Assembly (NCBI RefSeq): GCF_000331775.1
Contig: NZ_CAPJ01000052.1
Span: 1 to 23,629, forward strand
Source: Xanthomonas translucens pv. translucens DSM 18974
GTDB lineage: Bacteria; Pseudomonadota; Gammaproteobacteria; Xanthomonadales; Xanthomonadaceae
Direction: 5' to 3'
DNA length: 23,629 bases
In this document: positions 1 to 11,300 of the stretch, piece by piece
How positions within the stretch are numbered: position 1 is the first letter of the stretch
How the letters are laid out: each line of letters starts with the position of its first letter
Translations under genes and position numbers: made by a program
Notes under the pieces: model-generated
Database searches by the model: none
What the model was told of the DNA's origin: nothing
The model's input: only the letters and a program-made list of their open reading frames with translations

Positions 1-1
1 C

Positions 2-2310
2 CGCATGCATGCCAGCGTCGGCGTGGACCGCGTGCTGGGCATGTTCCTCAACACCCTGCCGATCCGCCTGGGGGGTTGCGGCCCCACCGTGACGCAAGCC
101 CTGCACCACACCCAGCAAGCCCTGGCGCGCCTGTTCCATCACGAGCATGCGCCGCTGGCGCTGGCCCAACGTTGCAGTGCGGTGGACCCGACGCTGCCGC
201 TGCTCAACGCCATGCTCAACTACCGCTATGCCGGCGGCAGCAACGTGCTGGGCGACGAGGCCCATCCGCAGCACGATGTCTTGCGCGAGGTACAGCATAT
301 CGACGCGCAGGAGCGCACCCATTATCCGCTGGCGGTGTCGGTCGACGATCGCATTGCCGACGGCGGCTTCTCCTTGGATGTGCAGTGCCTGGAACAGATC
401 GGCAGCGAACGCGTGGCGGCGCTGCTGCTGCAGACCGTGCAGGCGCTGGTACACGCGCTGGAGCATGCGCCGGAGACTGTGTTACATGCGCTGGAGTTAC
501 TACCCGCCGAAGAGCGCGCGCGGCTGCAGCGCTTCAACACCACCGCTACCGATCTCGACGGCACGGGCTACCTGCACCGCCAGATCGAAGTGCAAGCACA
601 GCGCACACCACACGCCATCGCCTTGGTGGAAGGCCACGAGGAGCTCAGCTACGCCGCGCTCGAGGCCAGAGCCAACCAGCTAGCTCACCACCTGATCGCG
701 TTGGGCGTTGTGCCGGAAAGCCGTGTCGCCGTGTGCCTGCCGCGCAGTATCGATCTGATCGTGGCACTGCTCGCTGTCCTCAAAGCAGGCGCGGCGTACC
801 TGCCGCTGGACAGCGACGTGCCGCCCGCGCGTCTCGACACCATGCTCGCCGATGCACGGCCCCGCGTGCTGCTGGCCCATCGCGAGACCGCAGCACTGCT
901 GGTGCAATGCGATGATCGGCACAGCGTGCTGCTGGACGCCGACGCCGCGTTGTGGGCCTGCGCTTCCACCCAAGCGCCCACGGTGGCATTGCACCCGCAG
1001 CATCCGGCCTACGTCATCTACACCTCCGGCTCCACCGGAAAGCCGAAGGGAGTGATCAACACCCATGCCGCCATCGACAACCGCCTGCAGTGGATGCAGC
1101 AAGAGCTGCAGCTGCAACCCGAGCAGCGCGTCCTGCAGAAGACCCCGGTCGGCTTCGACGTGTCGGTGTGGGAACTGTTCTGGCCGCTGCGCGTGGGCGC
1201 GCGTCTGGTGCTGGCGGAACCGGGTGGTCACAAGGATCCGTCCTACCTGATCGACCTGATCGAACAGGCCCGCATCGACGCCGTGCACTTCGTGCCCTCG
1301 ATGCTGCGTGCATTCCTCGAGGCCTTGCCCGACGGCGCCTGCGCCAGCCTGCGGCGCATCGTCTGTAGCGGCGAGGCGCTGCCCGCGGATCTGGCGCGTG
1401 AGGCACGGGAGCGCCTGCCACACGCACGCCTGTACAACCTCTACGGCCCGACCGAAGCGGCGGTGGACGTCAGCGTCTGGCAATGCACCGAGGCCGATAC
1501 CCACAGCGTGCCGATCGGCCGGCCGATCGCCAATACGCAATTGCACGTGCTCGATGCACAGCGGCAACGCTCGCCCATCGGCGTGGCCGGCGAACTGCAG
1601 ATCGCCGGTGTGCAGCTGGCGCGCGGTTATCTGGGCCGCCCGGATCTGACCGCCGAACGCTTCATCCCAGATCCGTTCGCCGAGCAACCCGGCCAGCGCA
1701 TGTACCGCACCGGCGATGTGGCGCGCTGGCGTGCCGATGGCGCGTTGGACTATCTCGGCCGCAACGACGATCAGGTCAAGCTGCGCGGCGTGCGCATCGA
1801 ACTGGGCGAGATCGCCGCGGCCTTGCGTGGCTGCGACGGCGTGCGCGACGCCACCGTGATGCTGCGCCAGGACAACACCAACAAACCGCGCCTGGTCGCC
1901 TACGTGGTCGGCGATACCGAGGTGCTCGCCGCCGACACGCTGCGCACGCAACTGGCCGCACGTTTGCCCGACACCATGCTGCCCAGCGCCTACGTGCCGC
2001 TGGACGCCTTGCCGCTGACCCCCAACGGCAAACTCGACCGCCGCGCCCTGCCGGCGCCGGATGCCGATGCGCTGGCGACGCAGACCTACGTCGCCCCCGA
2101 AGGCGAGCGCGAAATCCTGCTCGCGGCCCTGTGGGGCGAGCTGCTCGGCGTCGAGCAGGTCGGTCGCCACGACAGCTTCTTCGCCCTTGGCGGACACTCC
2201 CTGCTGGCGGTACGGCTGATCTCGCGCATCCGCGCCTCGCTCGGCCTGGAACTGCCCCTGGCCACGCTGTTCGCCCACCCACGCCTGGCCGATCTGGCCC
2301 AGGCCCTGGA
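2..2310 (+). other. NRPS module 1 (partial C-A-T), predicted serine
   Basis: Aligning the A4-A5 stretch to the GrsA phenylalanine domain by hand gives the ten-residue code DVWHVSLVDK: FDVSVW, then His in the DAVHFVP segment, Val and Ser in IVCSG, Leu in NLYGPTE, then Val-Asp. This matches the well-known serine code (EntF-type DVWHxSLVDK). The C-domain remnant reads DRVLGMFLNT and later HEHAPLALAQRC, unlike the HQD(L/V)PFEQ style of the three downstream C domains, so it belongs to a different C-domain class. Confidence 0.85.
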
Positions 2311-5300
2311 CGCCGCCGCCGCCAGCATCCTGCCGACCATCGTGCCGGCCGAGCGCAGCGCACCGCTGCCGCTGTCCTTCGCCCAGCAACGCCTGTGGTT
2401 CCTGGCTCAGCTCGATGCCCAGGCCGACCTGGCCTACCTGATGCCCAACGGCCTGCGCCTGCGCGGCCGGTTGGATCGCCACGCCCTGCGTCAGGCATTG
2501 GACCGCATCGTCGCCCGCCACGAGAGCCTGCGCACCCGCATCGCCCTTCACCAGGACGACCCGGTGCAGATCATCGCCCCCGCCACGATCGGCCTGCACG
2601 TGCGCGAACACGATCTCAGCGGCCATCCACAGCCCGAGACCGAGCTGCTGCGTCTGGCCGACCAGGAAACGCGCACGCCCTTCGACCTGGCCCACGACAG
2701 CCTGGTCCGCGGCCAGCTGCTGCGCCTGGGCGAGGAGGAGCATGTCCTGCTCGTCACCTTGCACCATCTGGTGACCGACGGCTGGTCGATGGGCGTGCTG
2801 GTCCAAGAACTGGGCACGCTCTACGCCGCCTTCGCGCAAGGCCGGCCCGATCCGCTGCCGCCGCTGCCGATCCAGTACGCCGACTACAGCCTGTGGCAAC
2901 GCCGCTGGCTCGATGGGCCGCTGCTGCAGCGCCAGCTCGACTTCTGGCGCGACCACCTGCAGGACGCGCCGGCCCTGTTGGAACTGCCCACCGATCGCCC
3001 GCGCCCGGCGCGACAGGACGCACGCGGCGACACGCTCCCATTCGCGCTCGATGCCGAGCTCAGCGCCGCGCTGACAGCGCTGAGCCAGCGCCATGGCACG
3101 ACCGTGTTCATGACCCTGCTGGCTGCCTGGGGCGTGCTGCTGGCGCGCCTGTCCGGCCAGGAGCAGGTGGTTATCGGTACGCCGGTCGCCAACCGCGCCC
3201 GCAGCGAACTGGAGCCGTTGATCGGCCTGTTCGTCAACACCCAGGCGCTGCGCATCGATCTGCGGGGCGAGCCCTCATTCGCCGACCTGTTGGGCCAGGT
3301 GCGCGCCACCGCGCTGGCCGCGCAGGCGCATCAGGACGTCCCCTTCGAGCAGGTGATCGAAGCGCTCAACCCGGCCCGCAACCTGGCCCACCACCCGCTG
3401 TTCCAGGTCATGTTCGCCTGGCACAACACGCCCAGCGTCGCGCTGGAGCTGCCCGATCTAAGCCTGCACAGCGTGCAAGGTCCCTCTCCCACCAGCAAGT
3501 TCGATCTGGAGCTGGCGCTGCACGAGCGCGACGGGGCCATCGTCGGCACGCTCGGCTATGCCACGGCGCTGTTCGAGCGCAGCACCGTGCAGCGCTTCCT
3601 CGTCAGCTTCGTCCTCCTGCTGCGGGCCATGCCCTCGCACGACCACGTGCCGGTGGGCCGCTTGCCGTTGCTGGATGCGCCGCAGCGCCAGCACCTGCTG
3701 GCCGTGTTCGGCACGGGCGCAACCGTCGCTGTGCCGGCGCAGCCCGTGCACCGGCTGTTCGAAGCGCAAGCGCAGCGCACGCCCGATGCCATCGCCGTGG
3801 TCGCTGGCCAGCAGTGCGTCAGTTATGCCGCACTCGACGCCCGCGCCAACCGGCTGGCGCAGCGCTTGCGCGCGCTGGGCCTGCGCGCAGGCGCGCAGGT
3901 GGCCATCGCGCTGCCGCGCTCGATCGAATTGATCGTCGCGCAATTGGCCGTGCTCAAGTGCGCGGCGGCCTATGTGCCGCTGGACAGCGCGCATCCGCGC
4001 GCGCGCCTGCTCGCGCTGATCGCCGATGCGCAGGCCCAGGTACTGATCCAGGAACCGGACGGCACGCTCGCTCCGGCCGGCGTGACCTGCTTCAGCTTGG
4101 CCGATCTCGACGAGGCGAACACGGCTGCACCACCGGCAATCACCGTGCCGCCCGCGGCCACGGCTTACGTCATTTACACCTCCGGCTCCACTGGCACGCC
4201 CAAGGGTGTGGCGGTGTCGCATGCGGCCGTGCTGGCCTTCGCACTCAGCCAGCAGCATGCGCCGTTGCAGCCGCAGGACCGCGTTGCCTTCCTCGCCAAT
4301 CCCGCCTTCGATGCCAGCACGTTCGAAGTGTGGGCCACGCTGCTGCATGGCGCGGCCATCGTCGTCGTCGATCAGCAGACCCTGCTCGACCCGAGCGCAC
4401 TGGCGCGATACCTGAGCGCCAGCGAGGTCAGCATCCTGCATCTGACCGCCGGGCTGTTGCCCGGCTACTGGCAGGCGATGCGCACATTCCTGCCGACGCT
4501 GCGTTGCCTGCTCACCGGCGGCGACAGCGTCGATGCCGGCACTATCACCGCGATCCTGACCCAGGCCGCACCACAACGGCTGCTGCATTGTTATGGCCCG
4601 ACCGAGACCACCACCTTCAGCGTGGTCCACCCGGTCGCGACAGTGGCCGCGGACGCGGCACGGATTCCGCTCGGCCGGCCGTTGCCGGGCAGCCGTGCCT
4701 ATGTGCTCGACCGTCACGGCCAGCCGGTTCCGATCGGTGTGGCCGGCGAAGTGCATCTCGCCGGAGCGCAGCTCGCCCAGGGCTATCTGCACCGCCCCGA
4801 CATGACCGCCGAGCGCTTCGTCCCCGATCCGTTCGCCGCACAAGCCGGCGAGCGCATGTACCGCACCGGCGATCTGGCGCGCTGGCGCGATGACGGGCTG
4901 CTGGAGTTCCTCGGACGCAACGACGATCAGATCAAGCTACGCGGTTTCCGCATCGAGCTCGGAGAAATCCAGGCCGCCTTGCGCGCCTGCGACGGCATAC
5001 GCGAGGCGGTGGTCATCGCCCGCCAGGACAGCCCTGGCGCACCGCGTCTGGTCGCCTATCTGGTCGGCGACGGCGACGGCGCCGCGCCCAGCCCCGAGGC
5101 ATTGCGGACCCAGCTAGGTCTGCGCCTGCCCGACTACATGGTGCCCAGCGCCTACGTGCAACTGGACGCCCTGCCGCTGACCGCCAACGGCAAGCTCGAT
5201 CGCCGCGGACTGCCGGCGCCCGACGCAAGCGCCCTCGCGCTGCAGACCTACCTGGCCCCCGAGGGCGAGCTGGAGATATTGTTGGCCGGACTATGGAGCG

Positions 5301-8300
5301 AGCTGCTCGGCGTCGACCAGATCGGCCGCCACGACAGTTTCTTCGCCTTGGGTGGTCATTCCCTGCTGGCGGTACGGTTGATCTCGCGCATCCGCAGCGC
5401 ACTGGGCGTCGAACTGCCCCTGGCAACGCTGTTTACCCAACCTTGCCTGGCCGACATCGCCATCGTCCTGCGCAGCGCGGTAGCCAGCACATTGCCGGCG
5501 ATCGTGCCGGTGCAGCGCGAGGGCACTCTGTCGCTGTCGTTTGCGCAACAACGCCTCTGGTTCCTGTCCCAGCTCGATGCCAGTGCCGCACAGGCCTATC
5601 TGCTGGCCGGCGGGGTGGACCTTCACGGCGAACTGGATCTGCCCGCCCTGCAACGGGCGCTGGATCGCATCGTCGCCCGCCACGAAGCGCTTCGCACTAG
5701 TTTCGTCTCCATCGACGACGGCGCTACCCAGATCATCGCACCACCGGAAATCGGCTTTGCGCTGCACTGCATCGATCTGCGTCAGTCAGCAGATCCGTAC
5801 GCCGATGCGCAACGCCATGCCGAACAGGAGGCCAGCACCGCCTTCGATCTGGAACATGGACCCCTGGTCCGCGGCCGCCTGCTGCGCCTGGACGCGCATG
5901 AGCATCGGTTGCTGCTCACCATGCACCACATCGTCACCGATGGCTGGTCCATGGGCCTGCTGGTGCGCGAACTCAGCACCCTGTATGCCGCCTTCGCTTT
6001 GGGCCAGCCCGATCCTCTGCCGCCGCTGCCGATCCAATACGCCGACTACGCCCAGTGGCAGCGTTGCTGGCTCGAAGGCCAGCTGCTGCAACGCCAGCTG
6101 AGCTTCTGGCGCGAGCATCTGCAAGGTGCGCCGGCGCTGTTGGAGCTGCCCACCGACCGCCCGCGTCCAGCGCTACAAGACTACAGCGGCGACAGCATCG
6201 AAATCGCCATCGATGCCGAACTGACCGCGGCATTGCGCGCCTTGAGCCAGCGTCACGGCAGCACCGTGTTCATGACGGTATTGGCCGCCTGGTCAGTGCT
6301 GCTGTCGCGCCTGTCTGGACAGGACGAAGTCGTGATCGGCGCGCCTGTCGCCAACCGCACCCGCAGCGAACTCGAAGCGCTGATCGGCTTCTTCGTCAAC
6401 GCCCAGGCACTGCGGATCGACCTGCGCGCCAACCCCTCGGTCGCCGAGTTGCTGGCCCAGGTGCGCCGCACCGCCCTGGCCGCGCAGGACCATCAGGACC
6501 TGCCCTTCGAGCAGGTCATCGAGGCGCTCAACCCTGAGCGCAGCCTGGCCGCGCAGCCGGTGTTCCAGGTCGTGCTGACCTGGCAGAACGTCCCCGAGGC
6601 CGACCTGACCTTGCCTGGCCTGCGGCTGCAGTCCATCCAGGCCCAGGCACGCGATGCCAAGTTCGATCTGGAGCTGTTCCTGGGCGAAGTCGGAGATCGC
6701 ATCGTCGGCAGCCTGAACTACGCCACCGCGCTGTTCGACCGCGGGACCATCGAACGCCAGCTGGCCCAGTTCGTCCAGGTCCTCGCCGGCATGGCCGCCG
6801 ACGCGCAAGCGCGCATCGCGCAACTGCCGTTGCTACCCGCCGACGAACGCGCCCAGTTGCAGAACTTCACCGCCACAGAGACCGCTCCGCTGGCGCAAGC
6901 CACGTGCATCCACCACCTGTTCGAAGACCAGGTGCGCCGCACGCCCGATGCCATCGCCTTGCTGGATGGCGATGTCCAACTGAGCTACGCCGCGCTCGAG
7001 GCGCGCGCCAACCAGTTGGCCCATCGCCTGCACAAACTGGGCGTTGGACCGGAGAGCCGGGTCGCGCTGTACCTGCCGCGCGGGATAGATCAAGTCGTGG
7101 CGCTGCTCGCCGTCCTCAAGGCCGGTGCGGCCTATCTGCCGCTGGATCCGGAGTTGCCCAGCGAACGCCTGGCCTTCCTGCTGGAAGACAGCCGCCCGCG
7201 TGCAGTGCTGACCTGCACCGCGCTGCAGGATCGCCTGCCCGCCAGCCGCGCCATGCTGCGCGTCAGCGTGCTGACGCTGGACACGGACGGGGATGCAGCG
7301 TTGGACGACCCCGGCGCACCGTCGGTCACCAGCCTGTGCCCGGACAACCTGGCCTATGTCATCTACACCTCCGGCTCCACCGGACAACCCAAGGGCACCC
7401 TGCTCACTCACGCTGGCGCCACGCATTACCTGCAATGGGCCATCGACACCTACCGCCCGTTCACCAGCGCGGTGGTGTCCTCCTCGCTGGCCTTCGATGC
7501 AACACTGACCAGCCTGCTGGCACCCCTGCTGTGCGGCGCACGGGTCGAGCTGCTGCCCGAGCACGCCACCCTCGACGCCTTGCGCCAGCGACTGTGCGAT
7601 CCCACCCCGCTTGGGCTGGTCAAACTCACCCCGGCCCATCTGGAAGCGCTCGGCCAACAACTTGCTGAGCATGAAGGACCGCTCAGTCCAGCGGTGATGG
7701 TGATCGGCGGCGAAGCTTTGCCAGCGGCCACCCTGGCCCGCTGGCAGGCCCTCGCACCGCACACGCGGCTGATCAACGAATACGGCCCTACCGAAACCGT
7801 GGTCGGCTGCGCGGTGCATGACACCACCGCCGACGATGCCCTGGCCCCGAGTGGCCGCGTGCCAATCGGCCGCCCGATCGCCCATCTGCGCATCCACGTG
7901 CTCGACCGCCACGGTCAGCTGGCCCCGATCGGCGTCGCCGGGTACCTGCATATCGCCGGGCCGCAGCTCGCCCGCGGCTACATGGGTCGCCCCGACCTGA
8001 CCGCCGAACGCTTCGTCCCCAATCCGTTCGCCGAACAACCCGGCCAACGCATGTACCGCAGCGGCGATCTGGCCTGCTGGCGTGCCGACGGCACATTGGA
8101 CTTCCTCGGCCGCAACGACGAGCAGGTCAAGCTGCGCGGCTTCCGCATCGAGCTGGGCGAAATCGCCGCCGCGCTGCGCGCCTGCCCCGGCGTGCACGAC
8201 GCCGTCGTGCTGCTGCGCGAAGACACTCCCGGCGAGCCGCACCTGGTCGCCTATCTGCTCACCGAACAGCCCGAGCAAGCCGAGCCGTCTGCGCTGCGCG

Positions 8301-11300
8301 ACATCTTGGCCACGCGTCTGCCCGAGGTCATGCTACCGACCGCATACGTGCGACTCGACGCCTTGCCATTAACCGCCAATGGCAAGCTCGATCGCCGCGG
8401 ACTGCCGGCAGCCGATGCCGGTGCGCTCGCCGTCCACGCCTACGCGCCACCCGAAGGCGAGCTGGAGACGTTGCTGGCCGCGCTGTGGGGCGAGCTGCTT
8501 GGCGTCGAACGCATCGGCCGCCACGACAGCTTCTTCGCCCTCGGCGGCCACTCTCTACTTGGCGTGCGCCTGATCTCGCGCATCCGCAGCACGCTCGGCC
8601 TGGAACTGCCGCTGGCTGCGCTGTTCGCCCAGCCGCGCCTGGCTGAGCTGGCCCAGGCCCTGGGAGAGGCGCGCGCCACCGCTTTGCCACCGATCCTGCC
8701 GATGCCGCGCACCGCACCAATGCCGCTGTCTTTCGCCCAGCAGCGCCTGTGGTTCCTGAACCAGCTCGATCCGCGTACCGGCGCGACCTACATCATGCAC
8801 CGCGGCGTGCGCCTGAGCGGCAGCTTGCACGTCCAGGCGCTGACCCGTGCACTGGATCGCATCGTGGCGCGTCACGAAACCTTGCGCACCCACTTCGCCA
8901 GCGTGGACGACATCCCGGTGCAGATCATCGCCGCACCGTTCGAACTGGCCTTGCAACGGATCGACCTGAGCGGCGACCCGGCACCGGAAAGCGCCGCCCG
9001 CCTGCACGCCCTCAGCGAAGCAAGCACCGGCTTCGACCTCGCCAACGGTCCGTTGGTCAGAGGCCGACTGCTGCGCCTGGCCGAGGACGAGCATGTGCTG
9101 CTGCTGAGCATGCATCACATCGTCTCCGACGGCTGGTCCATCGGCGTCGTGATCGAGGAGCTAGGCGCGCTGTACGCGGCCTTCGTCGGCGATGCCCCCG
9201 ATCCGCTGCCGCCGCTACCGATCCAGTACGCAGACTACGCCGCCTGGCAACATCGCTGGATCGACAGCCAACTACAGCAAAAGCAGCTGGATTTCTGGCG
9301 CACGCACCTGCGCGATGCGCCAGCCTTGCTGGAGCTGCCCACCGATCGGCCGCGCCCGCCGCTGCAAGACACCAGCGGCGACGATGTGGAACTGATCCTG
9401 GACGAACACCTGAGCCTGCGTCTGCAGGCACTGGCCGTGCAGCACGGCGTCACCATCTTCGGTCTGTTGTTGTCTGCATGGGCAGCGCTGTTGGCCCGCT
9501 ACAGCGGGCAGACCGATCTGGTCATCGGCACACCGTCTGCAGGCCGTAATCGCAGCGAACTGGAACCGTTGATCGGCTTCTTCGTCAACACCTTGCCGTT
9601 GCGCATCGACCTGTCCGCTCGACCGACATTCCTGGAATTGCTGGACCAGGTCCAGACCAAGCTGCTTGCCGCACAAGCCCACCAGGATCTGCCGTTCGAA
9701 CGCATCATCGAAGCGGTGCGGCCGGTCCGCAGCCTGGCGCATCCGCCGTTGTGCCAGACGATGTTTTCCGCCGACACCACGCCTGCAGGCGCACTGGATC
9801 TTCCGGAGCTGCGCCTGAGCGCTTACCCGAGCGAACATTGCGTCGCCCAGTTCGACCTGTCGCTGGACATGCAGATCGCCCCCTCGCGGATCGGCGGCGT
9901 GCTGCGCTACGCCACCGCGCTGTTCGATCGCAGCACCATGCAGGCGTATCTGCACAACTACGCGCGTCTGCTGGCGGCGCTGGCCGATGCACCGACGCTG
10001 GCGGTGGACCGGCAAGCGTTGCTGGATGCAACCGAATGGCGCGCGTTGCAGCAGTGGAACGGCACGCTACGCGCATTGCAACCGCCGACAACGATCCACA
10101 TCGCGTTCCAGGCCCAGGCCCGCAGCACACCCGATGCCATCGCCGTCATCGACGGCGCCCGCCACCTGCGCTATGCCGAACTGGACGCGCACAGCGACCG
10201 CATCGCCATGCAGCTGAGCGCAGCCGGCGTGCGCCATGGCGATTGCGTGGTCACGCTGCTGCCGCGCAGTGCGGAGCTGGTGGCCGCACAGCTGGGCATC
10301 CTCAAGGCAAGCGCGGCTTATGTGCCGCTGGATCCGCGTCAACCTGCGGCCAGGCACGCCCAGTTGGCCGGGGATTGCCAGGCCCGCGTCATCGTGCACG
10401 CGGCTGGGGAGGCGCCGCCCTGGACCGCAGCGCCCTGCCTGGAAATCGCGCTGGCCGGGCAACCGACCGCCGCGTTCGCCGCGCCGCCGCTGCCGGCCGC
10501 CGCGCCCGCCTATGTCATGTACACCTCCGGCTCGAGCGGCAGCCCCAAGGGCGTCCTGGTGCCGCACCAGGCGGTGCTCAACCTGGTGCGCGACCCGGAC
10601 TACGCCCGCTGGCAGACCGACGATCGCTTCGCCTTCGCGTCCAACCCGGCCTTCGACTCCAGCACGCTGGAAGTGTGGGCGCCGTTGCTGAGCGGCGGCA
10701 GTGTGGTGGTGGTACCCCAGGAGGTCATACTTGACCCGAGCGTGCTGGCCCAGTTCGTCCGCACTCATGCCATCAGCGTGCTGATCCTGGTCGCTGGTGT
10801 GCTACGGGCTTACGCATTCGAGCTGGCGCGCGAGCTGCCGACGCTGCGCTATCTGATCACCGGTGGCGACATCGCCGACCCCCAGGCGCTGGCCACGCTG
10901 CTGCGCGACACCCCACCGCAGACGCTGCTGCAGACCTACGGCCCCACCGAGACCACCCAGTTCGTCACCGCCGTTGCGGTCACCGACGTGCCCACCGATG
11001 GCCGGCGCATTCCGATCGGCAAGCCGATCGGCAATCTGCGCCTGTACGTGCTCGACCGGCATCGCCAGGCGCTTCCGGTCGGCATGCAGGGCGAACTGCA
11101 TATCGCCGGTCTCGGACTGGCGCTGGGCTATCTGCGACAACCGGCATTGACCGCCGAACAGTTCGTGCCCGATCCCTTCAGCGGGGAACCGGGAGCGCGC
11201 ATGTACAGGACCGGCGATCTGGGCCGCTGGCGCGCCGACGGCCTGCTCGAGTGCCTGGGCAGACGCGATGCGCAGAGCAAGATTCGCGGTTTCCGGCTGG

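Noticed and set aside
680..3094. 804-codon open frame on the - strand inside the NRPS
   Set aside because: Antisense shadow of high-GC coding DNA: Gln/Arg/Ala-rich composition, no recognisable domain, and it overlaps a certain gene throughout.
1483..4893. 1136-codon open frame on the + strand in another register of the NRPS
   Set aside because: Arg/Pro/Ala-rich out-of-frame translation without motifs; the in-frame NRPS explains the sequence.
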